Assembly (NCBI GenBank): GCA_023404955.1
Contig: JAEXZY010000070.1
Location: 1-64,000, forward strand
DNA length: 64,000 nt
Direction of reading: 5' to 3'
From: Actinomycetes bacterium
Lineage (GTDB): Bacteria > Actinomycetota > Actinomycetes > Mycobacteriales > Mycobacteriaceae
Shown here: piece by piece, positions 34,164-42,822 of the stretch
How the letters are laid out: the number at the start of each line of letters is the position of its first letter
Position numbering within the stretch: the first letter of the stretch is position 1
Notes under the pieces: model-generated
Seen by the model: only the letters and a program-made list of their open reading frames with translations
Databases searched by the model: none
Told to the model about the DNA's origin: nothing
Made by a program: the position numbers and the translations under genes

Positions 34164-34376
34164 ATGGAAGGCCAGCTACAGAAGACCGTTGGGCGCAATC
34201 TGCGCCGTTACCGGCTCGAACGTGGCTACAGCCAGGAGGCATTCGCCGACTACATGGGTGTGCATCGGACTTATATGGGTGCCGTCGAGCGCGGTGAGCG
34301 CAACCTGACACTGAAAACTCTGGAGCGAATTGCCGATTTCCTTGAGGTCGATCCGCGGGCGCTACTCGAAGAGTGA
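34164..34376 (+). CDS. Small XRE-family HTH regulator
   Basis: A 70-residue protein that is almost only a helix-turn-helix domain: GRNLRRYRLERGYSQEAFADYMG then HRTYMGAVERGERN and LKTLERIADFLEVDP. Size and layout match C-protein-type controllers that regulate restriction or defence genes. It sits 134 bases after the two-helix membrane protein. Palindromes sharing ACTTATAAGT upstream of it and of the GNAT gene are candidate binding sites. Confidence 0.82.
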   Translation: MEGQLQKTVGRNLRRYRLERGYSQEAFADYMGVHRTYMGAVERGERNLTLKTLERIADFLEVDPRALLEE

Positions 34377-34615
34377 CGGGTCACGGAAGGCCGGCAAACG
34401 TAGCGGAGTAGCGCGAGTTGGCCCAGGGTCGAACGGCCATCGTCATTAACCAAAAGGCGACGGTTGCTTGAAATAGTAAGCATTGTTGGGCAATGCCAAA
34501 TTCGGCACTTCCGATATCTTTTCCGCTTTCTACCGGCGAGCAGCCGATTACAGGCTTACCGTATATGCCTCGGGGCTATGTGCAGCTTCGGTCGGGGTTC
34601 GGAGAGGGGGCCGTC

Positions 34616-35617
34616 GTGAGGCTGAGTAAGCACCTTCTGGCCATGACCGCTACCGTCGCGGCCCTCGCGCTAAGTTCGGTGAATTCGGCACCTGCTGTGG
34701 CTCAACCACCGCGGTGTACCGGCGCGAGCCCGTCGCCTCCCGGTGCTGTCGACCTGGGCGAAATATCCCCTAGCGGTCAGGTCGCTCTCGGCGGCGACGC
34801 GTTCGCGGGAAACGGCATGGGCGTTGGAGATTGGAGCCCGTCGATTGCCCTGCACATCCGGCCCGGCACGCTCAACGACATCATCCAGTCCGACCGCACG
34901 TTTGGCAGAGGTGGCACCCTCTACGCCGACACTTGGCATCCCGACGGTGGTAGTCAATTGCCGGCCGGCACCATCCAGGTCAACGGCATCGACTATGCGT
35001 TAATCACAAGGACCAAGCCCCGCCTTCAACCCGTCGATTCGCGGCTAGTGCGAATCAACCCCGACGGGGCGTGCTGGCCGACCGTCGACGGGTCCTTGAG
35101 GGACGCCGGCTGGCAGGACGGCAACCAAACACAGATCAGCGGCTACCAGGCGCCCGACGGTTGGGTGTACATCGTCGCCGACGGGTTCGCCCGCGATCAC
35201 ACCGTGCGGCTCTACCGGTGCCCGGCGGCGACCTTCACCGACCGGAACACGTGGCACGCCTGGGGAATGGTTGACGGCGGTCCAGTGTGGGGTTGGGATG
35301 CGGCCCCAACACCGTTGAGCAGCGACCTCTTCGGCGAGCTGAGCCTGCGCCAGATCGAAGACAAGGTTGTGTTGTCCGGATTCAACCAGAGCACTGGCAA
35401 TGTCGAAGCCCGGGTGGCGAACGACGTGACCCAAGTGCTGGCGCCGGACACACCAGTCACGATCATTGCGAGCCAGCAGACACTTCCGTTTAACTACGGC
35501 GGCTACATCGTTCCCGGCTCCACCTTAGATCAGGCGCTAATTTTAGTGAGCCAGTGGGACACTCACACGAATAACCCGTACAACGTGCATGAGTTCGTTG
35601 CGAACCTAAACCGCTGA
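34616..35617 (+). CDS. Secreted DUF4185 protein
   Basis: A 333-residue exported protein. From GTG 34616 (GAGAGGGGGCCGTC upstream) it starts VRLSKHLLAMTATVAALALS, a signal peptide ending at about AVAQPP. The mature part has the repeated features of DUF4185 proteins: GDWSPSIALHI, YADTWHPDG, GWVYIVADGF, GGYIVPGSTLDQ, consistent with a five-bladed-propeller-like fold. Two Cys pairs suggest disulphides. The family is common in mycobacteria and of unknown function. A longer frame to 34493 would hide the signal peptide. Confidence 0.8.
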   Translation: MRLSKHLLAMTATVAALALSSVNSAPAVAQPPRCTGASPSPPGAVDLGEISPSGQVALGGDAFAGNGMGVGDWSPSIALHIRPGTLNDIIQSDRTFGRGGTLYADTWHPDGGSQLPAGTIQVNGIDYALITRTKPRLQPVDSRLVRINPDGACWPTVDGSLRDAGWQDGNQTQISGYQAPDGWVYIVADGFARDHTVRLYRCPAATFTDRNTWHAWGMVDGGPVWGWDAAPTPLSSDLFGELSLRQIEDKVVLSGFNQSTGNVEARVANDVTQVLAPDTPVTIIASQQTLPFNYGGYIVPGSTLDQALILVSQWDTHTNNPYNVHEFVANLNR

Positions 35618-36319
35618 TGATGTCGGCCCGCTACATCCTGCGCTCCGCGCGGGGCAGTCGGCCTTCGTGAGTTCTGAAATAGGTTTCGTCGGCGTTCGGC
35701 TTAAGTCGGACGCGCGGTCCAGTTTCCTGGCGTGTCCGTGGCGAATCCTCTGTCTGACTAGAACCAACAGGTGGGTAATCGGCGTCACTGGGGTCTTGAT
35801 GCGTAATAGGCAAAGTCGTTGACTAGAAGCATATTGTTAGCCCAGCGCCATTTTGCCTCAGTGTACTTTCAAGTTCAACATTTTGCGATTAGTCGCTTGC
35901 TGAGGTTGCAATCCGCGCGTTTCATCAGACGGTGCTTACCTATCCATCAAGCCCGACCATACCGTACGGCAGGGGATCTAATTGCGCTGTATTCCCACGT
36001 TTCTCTCTATCGAGTCATTCCCTGAGCCAACATCCGTGAACGGAGTCGGCAAGTCCCTGTTACTGAGTTTACCTGATCTGTACCCGTGCATCGCAGGGCG
36101 AGTCGAGGGCACGGCAATTATTGGGAGGCCGCATTTGAACCATCCTGCGTTTGTTTTCGCCCCTCAGCATGAGTACAGGCCAAGTGGACGACCAAACGGG
36201 CTTCCTGAGGAACTTTACTAGTAGGGGCCGCCGCGGCGATCGGGCGAATCCGTCTCCATTTGCGCGTTCGTCCACTACGTTGAACGTTCAGGTGCTTGGT
36301 CAGGCATCGGGAGGGGACT
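35618..36319. other. Gap of about 700 bases without a supported gene
   Basis: Short frames on both strands lack ribosome-binding sites and family features. The stretch is AT-richer than its neighbours. GAGGGGACT at 36311 is the ribosome-binding site for the following gene. I see no repeat or RNA structure that stands out. Confidence 0.5.
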
Positions 36320-36994
36320 ATGGGACTGCCACAACCCGCACGCGGTACGTCCATCGACACCGGGGTGATTTGGGGGACCGGCGCACGCTCGCTCGTGAGC
36401 GAACCTGCCACGATAGGCCTCCACAGCGAGGGTTATTTCGAGCTGACACCAGGCCCGCAGGGCCCGGTCTATTCCCGCACCCCGGCTGGCTACGGCTTCT
36501 CGATAATCGCCAAAGTTAAAGAGGGTCGCGAAGAAGCTTTTCGCGCTCGTTGGAAACGGACGGAGGAAGCGATCGCGGACGGCCCCGATATACTCGTGCC
36601 CCTAGGGCTGCACTACTTGCGGTGGGTGCTATTCGACGTCGGCTCGGGCTTGCACTTTCAGTACCAGGGCACTTTCGACAAGGACATCGACACTGAGGGC
36701 GCCGTACAACTACTCAGCCAAACCAACATTCCCACCGCGTTCACCGACCTTGAGGGTTTCCCGCAGCGCTGGAGAAGGCAACCGAAAGCATTCGTCAAGT
36801 TCGTGCACGAACACCAATGCCCGAGCTTTCTCGAATGCGTTGAATATCCCAACGTCACGGCCGACGAGATCAAACAGGCGCTGCGGCTCAAAGCGGCGTT
36901 CTCTGACATGCTCGACCAGGTGCAACCAACAACCAAAACCACGTCGCCCGGCAGAACGACGGGCGCCGGCGAATCAGCATCTATAAGACGTTAG
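36320..36994 (+). CDS. Hypothetical protein, ferredoxin-like fold suspected
   Basis: A 224-residue protein starting at ATG 36320, four bases after GGGG. Its core (YGFSIIAKVKEGREEAFRARW, later LHYLRWVLFDVGSGLHFQY, AFVKFVHEHQCPSFLE) alternates strands and helices in the way of dimeric alpha/beta-barrel or ferredoxin-like proteins. The last 25 residues are Thr/Gly-rich and disordered. No enzyme motif recognised. Confidence 0.6.
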   Translation: MGLPQPARGTSIDTGVIWGTGARSLVSEPATIGLHSEGYFELTPGPQGPVYSRTPAGYGFSIIAKVKEGREEAFRARWKRTEEAIADGPDILVPLGLHYLRWVLFDVGSGLHFQYQGTFDKDIDTEGAVQLLSQTNIPTAFTDLEGFPQRWRRQPKAFVKFVHEHQCPSFLECVEYPNVTADEIKQALRLKAAFSDMLDQVQPTTKTTSPGRTTGAGESASIRR

Positions 36995-37310
36995 CTACCC
37001 GTGGGAGGCCTAGCAGGCCCCGCTGAGATCTACAGACGCTTCTCCACCATCACCGAGGTCCGAAACGTCGGGTGCGCCCAGTTACGGGATGGAAGAATAC
37101 GACGGTTCCGAAGGCGGCACGAAACCCGACTCCGGGCGTCAGGAACGCAGCCGGTGAGCACCACGAGAGAGCAGTACGACGGGGCGTCGCGCTTCCGGTG
37201 ATGGTCTGAAATGCCATACCGATGTAGCAGCATCGCAAATTCTTGAGTGGCAAGTTATTGCACGATCACGGCTGGGACGATTGTGTAGATGCTGCAGATC
37301 GCGGAGTGCC
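36995..37310. other. Gap of about 315 bases, nothing recognised
   Basis: Between the end of the hypothetical protein and the convergent membrane-protein gene. No credible frame, repeat or terminator with T-run seen. Confidence 0.45.
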
Positions 37311-38258
37311 CTATTTGGCGCCTGGCTCCGGCAAATTGGTCGCGTCGTCGCCCTTCTTGTCGTCTTGCTTCGAAGCTCCGGGCGACCACGTATCAATTCC
37401 CGCTAGCGGGCGTTGGAGTAGCAGTAGGACTGCTGGGGAAATCGCCGTCAGTGCGAGCACAAAGATGACGCCGATCAACTCATAGCCCTTCATCTGATTC
37501 TTCGCGACGAGATCAAACCCCCTGGCAGTGAACATGAAAGATACGAATACGCCGACAACTAGTATCGCCACGGCAGGCCAGATGAGCCGTCCCCAGGTCT
37601 TGGTCTGCGCCTTTATCTCGTCGGCCGTCGCGGCGGCTGCCGACAAGAACTGAGCGTGCTTGGTCGGCACTGCCAGCTTTACATTCAAAACTTCGCCCAA
37701 CAATTTTTGTTTCTCACTCGAGATGTGGTCCTCGGTCATTTCGTTCACAAGAACCATCTCGGGCGCGAGCGTTAACAGCTCTCTCTGGACAAGCGTTTGT
37801 AGGTAACTTTTGGCCAAACCGGCTTTGTCTCGGGGATCAACCGCATTCAGCAATAACTCGACAAATTCCCGACTGTCTGTGACGGGTTTAAAACCCGAGG
37901 CCGGGCTGGGCGTAGGAGCACTATTATTTTGCACCGGCTGCGACGCGGGCGCAGCCGGAGCGAAGACCGACCCGATTTTTTCGAATTCCGTTCCCGGATC
38001 AATGATGAAGCTCTTGTTGAACTCCTGACTGTCTACGGCCGCCAGAAGTTTCGTCGACTTCGGGACCTTGGACGACCCGTCGTCGGCGCCGCCCGTCAAC
38101 CATTGGTGTCCGTCCTCGTCGGACAGTCCCTTGAGCAATAGAAGTCGCGGCCCCTCGTCACGCAAGCGATAAACATCCTGGATCTCCCATCCGTCTTCTA
38201 GCCAGCGTCGAATTGCATCAGTCTCGTTGGCAGGCACCAGAATGGCAGCAGTAATCAC
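37311..38258 (-). CDS. Hypothetical protein with two C-terminal transmembrane helices
   Basis: A 315-residue protein. GTG at 38258 is preferred over GTG 38273 because GGAGGAGG lies five bases upstream. A small N-terminal alpha/beta unit (ITAAILVPANETDAIRRWLE, VYRLRDEGPRLLLLKG) is followed by a Pro/Ser linker, a helical region (LLNAVDPRDKAGLAKSYLQ) and two hydrophobic helices (about 227-248 and 262-283), ending in a charged tail. No family recognised; the layout suggests a membrane-anchored sensor or effector. Confidence 0.6.
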   Translation of the reverse strand: MITAAILVPANETDAIRRWLEDGWEIQDVYRLRDEGPRLLLLKGLSDEDGHQWLTGGADDGSSKVPKSTKLLAAVDSQEFNKSFIIDPGTEFEKIGSVFAPAAPASQPVQNNSAPTPSPASGFKPVTDSREFVELLLNAVDPRDKAGLAKSYLQTLVQRELLTLAPEMVLVNEMTEDHISSEKQKLLGEVLNVKLAVPTKHAQFLSAAAATADEIKAQTKTWGRLIWPAVAILVVGVFVSFMFTARGFDLVAKNQMKGYELIGVIFVLALTAISPAVLLLLQRPLAGIDTWSPGASKQDDKKGDDATNLPEPGAK

Positions 38259-38557
38259 TGTGTCCTCCTCCACCGTCTAACTGAACGTTAACACTTTGAA
38301 CGCTCTGTGACAGCTGCATCTCGATCGTTTGTAGCCGCGATCGTCCTTAGGAGATCCGTCGTCCACATGCGTGTCGCGACAGTCGACAATTGGATTGCGG
38401 GTGAGAGGGAATTTCAAGGCACTTTTTAGTGCTAAAACAAAAAGGCGCGACCCTATGGTAAAAGGAGTATCGGATTACTTTCTGTAGTGCGCAGAAGGCG
38501 AGGGGACCTCCGCAGTGATGCAGCCGCACAACAGCTAGTGTTAAACATCGAGCGGAA

Positions 38558-38983
38558 ATGAATACTATTCCAGCGATGACAATCAGCTTCACCGATGAGT
38601 TTCTCGGCAAGTTTCAATCAGGCACGGACCGCGCCCACGATGGGATGACAGTCTTGGTTAGCAGTCTCAATGAAGAGACGCAAGAAGCCATCCAGATTGC
38701 CCTAGAGCGGCGTCGAAAAACGTTCGTAGCCACCGAGATTGACGGTCAGCCTCTGTTGCTGGGGAGTAAGGACTTCCTCAACGAGACGTATCGTGCCTGC
38801 ACGGACCTTGGGGAATTCCGCGCCGGCGACTTGGCGATGCGCCTCAGTATCACACCGCAAAATGCGAATAATCGGCTCAATCGACTCATCGCAGCGGGCG
38901 CCGTCCAACGTGTCCGTGCTACCGGACTCGATCGTGGCGGCAAAGAGTTTGCCTACCGCACGGGTCATCTCACACCTGCATAG
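38558..38983 (+). CDS. Winged-helix DNA-binding protein
   Basis: A 141-residue protein. N-terminal half: LGKFQSGTDRAHDGMTVLVSSL, helical. C-terminal half is a MarR/ArsR-like winged helix: FRAGDLAMRLSITPQNANNRLN then RLIAAGAVQRVRATG. ATG 38558; an internal ATG at 38576 is possible. It probably regulates nearby genes; no partner is obvious. Confidence 0.65.
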   Translation: MNTIPAMTISFTDEFLGKFQSGTDRAHDGMTVLVSSLNEETQEAIQIALERRRKTFVATEIDGQPLLLGSKDFLNETYRACTDLGEFRAGDLAMRLSITPQNANNRLNRLIAAGAVQRVRATGLDRGGKEFAYRTGHLTPA

Positions 38984-39925
38984 AGGGCGGCAGGAACTAT
39001 GAGCTTGGCTGCGTGCAGAGTGGTGATGCTGCCGGAGTTTGATTGAAAGTTCGCGTACCCGTCGGCTCCGGGGGCATGTGTTCCAAGCGGCGATCACGAC
39101 CGTCAATGCCAACCCGTGGGTCACGATCACCTGGTACACAGCGGAGCTCGCGGTGATGGATTTTATCGCTGAATAGACCGCGCCGCGAAATCGCCCTTCG
39201 TCTTAGCGCCCGGTACGCCCTTATCGTTATTGGGCCGGTCACCACCGCCCCAAGCGGGGGTTTACCGCTCCGACATCGGCCCTCAAGCCCTATCACGTTC
39301 ACTTGCTCTAGAACGTGGGCCCATCCGGGTCAACAGCATCAGACCCGGATTCACCAACACCGAGATGTGGAGTTTCCTGTCCCCCGCAGAGCGGGAGAAT
39401 ATCCGGAACCAGGTTCGCGAAAATTATCCCGCACGACGCCTCGAAGCCATCGACGACATCGGCAACGCAGCCTTGTTCTTGATGACCAATCCCTATGTGA
39501 CAAGAAGCATCCTCAACGTCACCGGGGGTGAGGAACTCGTGGACTGGGCCTTCTAACAAGTGGCCGCACCGGGCAGTGGCACTTCACTGCCTGGAGGCCT
39601 AAGCCACCCACGTCTTCGGAACTGGGGCGCAGCAGTAATCGCGACGTTACAGCCCAAGCTCAGGACCTCACTAGTCTCGGTCTCCGATGCCGAGGTGGCC
39701 GCCGCCACCAGCATGGCCATTGGCAAGACGCCGATCCCACAGTTGGGGGCCGATCGTGGGGCCCGACGGCCTCACGCCAGCGCAGGTCGCCAGTGCGAAC
39801 GAGGCCCGGCTCGAGCAAGCGGCGCGGCTCATTTTGGCCGGCGCAAGTGGAGCGACGCGGCCGTTGAGGCTGGGTGGACCACAGGGCCGAAGTCTGAAGG
39901 CGGCGTCTTCGCGACAGCATTCATT
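38984..39925. other. Degenerate stretch with gene remnants
   Basis: Apart from the SDR fragment listed separately, I see short coding-like pieces without starts: about 39055-39177 encodes a tail ending WYTAELAVMDFIAE, and 39560-39925 contains open frames that do not form a recognisable protein. Composition is again GC-rich, like the chromosome or another actinobacterium. This looks like decayed DNA between cargo modules. Confidence 0.5.
39230..39556 (+). pseudogene. Short-chain dehydrogenase, C-terminal fragment
   Basis: The last 90 codons match the C-terminal part of an SDR-family oxidoreductase: LERGPIRVNSIRPGFTNTEMW, then DDIGNAALFLMTNPYVT and LNVTGGEELV. The nucleotide-binding GxxxGxG segment and the YxxxK catalytic motif are absent; sequence upstream is unrelated. 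So only about the last third of a normal 240-250-residue SDR remains, and it is non-functional. Confidence 0.75.
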
Positions 39926-40495
39926 TCACTCCTGCCCGGCGAGGCGACGGGACCGCTCGGCCCTGCGTAGGGCGCCCGTCGCGTTGAGTCGGAACTGAAT
40001 CATCTGAGGGCTAACTCCGAAGCGGAGCGCAGCCTCTGTTTTCGACCATCGTCCACGGGCGACAGCCAATGCAGCCTGTTCGGTCACGAGCAGGTTGCCA
40101 GCCAGCCAGCTTGCTTCATCTTCGATGTCCTGATTCCAGTCGCGGCAGCCGCGATTGTCCAGGGCCGGAGTGGGTGGGTGCCCGAGCAGTCCATGGGCGA
40201 GCTCGTGGGTGATGTTGCTGTTCTGTCGACCGCCAGTGTGCGCGTCGTTGTGTACGATAGTGCGCTTTAGTCCAGCGAAAACGGTCACAGCAGAGAATAA
40301 TTCGGCTCCCTGGGTCAGGAGGTGGCCTACTGCCGGATGGGTTGTGGCGAATTCGCTCAGATCCCATATGGGGATGAGCAGATGCTCTGCGAGCGCACGT
40401 GGGTCCAGCGCGTCATACGCTCCGAGGCCCAGCTCGCTTCGCACCTCCGTGGCGACGGCTTTTGCCTCGGCTTTAAATCCGCGTCGATACGGCAT
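39926..40495 (-). CDS. ImmA/IrrE-family metallopeptidase
   Basis: A 189-residue zinc peptidase. HELAH at 97-101 is the HEXXH zinc site and Glu127 in IEDEASWLAGNLL is the likely third ligand. Family knowledge: ImmA/IrrE proteases cleave or relieve a partner XRE repressor under stress or infection. The start lies six bases after the stop of an XRE gene on the same strand, the classic pair. Here the pair is divergent from the ubiquitin-like operon and so may control it. Confidence 0.9.
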   Translation of the reverse strand: MPYRRGFKAEAKAVATEVRSELGLGAYDALDPRALAEHLLIPIWDLSEFATTHPAVGHLLTQGAELFSAVTVFAGLKRTIVHNDAHTGGRQNSNITHELAHGLLGHPPTPALDNRGCRDWNQDIEDEASWLAGNLLVTEQAALAVARGRWSKTEAALRFGVSPQMIQFRLNATGALRRAERSRRLAGQE

Positions 40496-40501
40496 GTGTC
40501 C

Positions 40502-40861
40502 TCACTCTGATTTACGGAGCCGCTCATAGGTTGCCTTAATGAGTTCATCGAGCGCAGTTGCGGCTTCCGGAGTTAGGTTCCGATCACTTCTCAGGTAGGT
40601 AGTGATTTGGGCGAGAGGCTCGGGCCTGTCGATGCGGTCTTCGCTACGGACAAAGTCGTCTGCCCGGAGGCCGGACCAGGCGGCGAGCGCTGCGAGTCCA
40701 TCGACGTCGGGTCGACGACCTTGCGCCATCCGGGTGAGTGTCGAGGCGCTGACGCCTGACTCGGAAGCGACTTGTTTCCAGTTCAACCTCTTGGAGACAC
40801 GCGCGCCGTCCAGTGCTTGGTAGAACGCGGCGGCATCGAACCAGCCGCTCTTACTAGTCAT
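40502..40861 (-). CDS. XRE-family repressor paired with ImmA
   Basis: A 119-residue protein with an N-terminal helix-turn-helix (KQVASESGVSASTLTRMAQG, about 35-60) and a helical C terminus that could be the ImmA target. ATG 40861 has GGGAGG four bases upstream; a TTG at 40873 is possible. It is divergent from the ubiquitin-like gene; the shared intergenic region contains four GCAAT/ATTGC half-sites, likely its operator. Confidence 0.88.
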   Translation of the reverse strand: MTSKSGWFDAAAFYQALDGARVSKRLNWKQVASESGVSASTLTRMAQGRRPDVDGLAALAAWSGLRADDFVRSEDRIDRPEPLAQITTYLRSDRNLTPEAATALDELIKATYERLRKSE

Positions 40862-40881
40862 CAGACCTCCCAAATCTGCCG

Positions 40882-40930
40882 ATTGCTATTTCGCAATTGA
40901 ACTGCTAATCTGCAATACGAAGGTAGCAAT
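40882..40930. promoter_or_regulatory. GCAAT half-site array in the divergent promoter
   Basis: ATTGC (40882-40886) and GCAAT (40893-40897) form a perfect inverted repeat with a six-base spacer; further GCAAT copies are at 40912-40916 and 40926-40930. They lie between the XRE start and the ubiquitin-like gene. An XRE dimer binding here would control both directions. Confidence 0.6.
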
Positions 40931-40966
40931 CAAACATCGATGTCGCAACGGGAAGGTGGTGCCGAC

Positions 40967-41236
40967 ATGTCTGAAAGCAAGGACTCCGGCCATGGCCACG
41001 CCAAGGACTACACAATCGTCGTCAACGGTGAGGGGCACGTTGTTGGGAACGCGATTGTGACCTACGAACAAGTCGTGTCCATCGGGTTCCCCACACCGCC
41101 TTCGCCCGAAACGAAGTTCACGGTGACCTTCCGCAAGGCGCATGAACCCAAGGAGGGCAGTCTCATCGCTGGGATGTCGGTAGAGGTTAAGGTCAACGGG
41201 ACGATTTTCAATGTCAAGGCAACTGGTAAGTCGTAG
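40967..41236 (+). CDS. Ubiquitin-like protein (multiubiquitin-domain family, single copy)
   Basis: An 89-residue protein with one beta-grasp domain of the bacterial multiubiquitin type: DYTIVVNGEGHVVGN, VTYEQVVSIGFPTPPS, FTVTFRKAHEPKEGSL, and the end IFNVKATGKS. Family members usually carry two or more copies in tandem; here there is one. The C terminus is not a bare Gly-Gly but G87-K-S, as in the family. ATG 40967 is preferred over 40940, which lacks a ribosome-binding site; GGAAGG lies about ten bases before 40967. It overlaps the E1-like gene by 26 bases and is probably the protein conjugated to targets. Confidence 0.88.
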   Translation: MSESKDSGHGHAKDYTIVVNGEGHVVGNAIVTYEQVVSIGFPTPPSPETKFTVTFRKAHEPKEGSLIAGMSVEVKVNGTIFNVKATGKS

Positions 41237-42407
41237 TCCCGATCTCCTGCGTTTGCAGGAGGAGGGGTATCCGATATCGTTTCGGGCGGGCAACCTGGTG
41301 CTGGAGGTTCCATACGTCAACGCTCTGCGGACCGTCGTGAGGGGGCTTCTTGTCTCGTCGGTCACTGTGGCTGGTGATCGCACCGCAATGCCGGACACAC
41401 ACGTCGTCAGCTTCGTTGGTGCACTGCCCGAAGATGTACCGTGCGATGCCACCGGGTCCGAGCTGGAGTTTCTCATCAACCAGCGGGGGCCATTGGTATT
41501 GGGCGACGAGATGGTGGCCAGCTGCACGTTTTCGCACAAGCCTGCGTCCGGCTATCCGGATTACTACGAGAAGATGACAACGTATGCCGAGATGCTGCTC
41601 GGCTACGTCCACGCCATCGACCCAGCCGCGAAGTTGCGGACCTATCCGCCAGTGGAGGCCGACGAGACGGAATCCGTGTTTCGATATTTCGACTCCGCCA
41701 CTAGCAGGGCGCGGATTGGTGCCGTAGCTGAAAAGCTTCGCGGCCTTAAGATCGCTATTGTTGGACTGGGGGGCTCCGGCTCGTACGTCCTTGACGCAGT
41801 TGCGAAGACGCCAGTCACGGAGGTGCATCTGTTCGACGGAGATGTCCTACTCACCCACAACGCTTTTCGAGCACCAGGAGCGGCATCGTTCGAGGAATTG
41901 GTTGGGCAGCCGATGAAAGTCGAGCACTACCAACGCAAATACGATGCCATGCATCGCCACGTCATCGCCCATCCCGTCGATGTGACTGTGGACAATGTGG
42001 GAGAACTCGAAAGATTCGACTTCGTGTTCCTCACGATGGATACCGGCCCTGACAAGCAACTCGTCATCGAGAAACTACAGTCGTTCGGCGTGCCGATGGT
42101 AGACACCGGCATGGGCGTATATCAGCAAGGCGATGCCCTCGGCGGCATAGTTCGAACCACCGCAAGCCACGATCGTCTTCAGCAGCCGCGATGGATCAAT
42201 GACAACCTGTCGTTCACTGACGAAGGCGACGACGAGTACGACCAGAACATCCAGATCGCCGAACTCAATATGCTAAATGCGGCGCTTGCCGTGATCGTGT
42301 GGAAAAAGTACTTCGGTTTCTACCTAGACTTCGAACACGAAGCATCAAGCAACTACACGATCGATGGGAACCATCTGCTCAACGACGGTGTCTTCGATGA
42401 GGACTAA
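41211..42407 (+). CDS. E1-like ThiF-family adenylyltransferase with N-terminal extra domain
   Basis: A 398-residue protein. Residues about 181-398 are the ThiF/E1 adenylation domain: P-loop-like GLGGSGS (185-191), LFDGDVLLTHNAFR with Asp210 for ATP/Mg binding, and FVFLTMDTGPDK. The N-terminal 175 residues form a separate alpha/beta domain of the kind fused to E1s in multiubiquitin operons, possibly E2-like. Only two cysteines exist in the whole protein (Cys78 and Cys105, both in the N-terminal domain), so a thioester, if formed, must use one of them, or the pathway uses another residue. No zinc CxxC pairs as in MoeB/ThiF. Confidence 0.88.
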   Translation: MSRQLVSRSPDLLRLQEEGYPISFRAGNLVLEVPYVNALRTVVRGLLVSSVTVAGDRTAMPDTHVVSFVGALPEDVPCDATGSELEFLINQRGPLVLGDEMVASCTFSHKPASGYPDYYEKMTTYAEMLLGYVHAIDPAAKLRTYPPVEADETESVFRYFDSATSRARIGAVAEKLRGLKIAIVGLGGSGSYVLDAVAKTPVTEVHLFDGDVLLTHNAFRAPGAASFEELVGQPMKVEHYQRKYDAMHRHVIAHPVDVTVDNVGELERFDFVFLTMDTGPDKQLVIEKLQSFGVPMVDTGMGVYQQGDALGGIVRTTASHDRLQQPRWINDNLSFTDEGDDEYDQNIQIAELNMLNAALAVIVWKKYFGFYLDFEHEASSNYTIDGNHLLNDGVFDED

Positions 42408-42822
42408 TGAACTAGACCCAGTGTTCGTCGAATTCATCCCGCGCCAGATCGACGAAGGCAAGCTCTACATCTCGATGGAGTACGCCACCACTGTCCACCT
42501 CTGTGCCAGCGGGTGCGGACAAAAAGTGGTCCTGCCCCTCAGCCCGGCCGAGTGGCAGCTCCATTTCGATGGCGAGGCGGTAACTCTCAGCCCGTCCGTT
42601 GGAAATTGGGAGTATCCATGCCAGTCTCATTATTGGATCCGCAAGAACCGCGTGCAGTGGGCCAAAGCGTGGACCAAATCTCAAATCGAGGCGGGCAAGC
42701 ACCGCGACCAGCGAGACCTCGACACATACTTCACCGATCGGGCGACATCCGAACCTACTTCTCCCGTCAGAAAATCTCCCTGGCGCCGGCTATGGGACTG
42801 GCTGAGCGCGCGACGTCAATAG
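42397..42822 (+). CDS. DUF6527-like protein of the ubiquitin-like operon
   Basis: A 141-residue protein matching the family found beside multiubiquitin and E1 genes. HLCASGCGQKVVLPLSPAEW and GNWEYPCQSHYWI give Cys36, Cys40, Cys75 and His78, a likely zinc site, with conserved Ser in PSVGN and QSHYW. A basic, Trp-containing C-terminal tail follows. A processing or deconjugating peptidase role has been considered for the family; I infer the same with low certainty. The start overlaps the E1 gene by 11 bases. Confidence 0.82.
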   Translation: MRTNELDPVFVEFIPRQIDEGKLYISMEYATTVHLCASGCGQKVVLPLSPAEWQLHFDGEAVTLSPSVGNWEYPCQSHYWIRKNRVQWAKAWTKSQIEAGKHRDQRDLDTYFTDRATSEPTSPVRKSPWRRLWDWLSARRQ

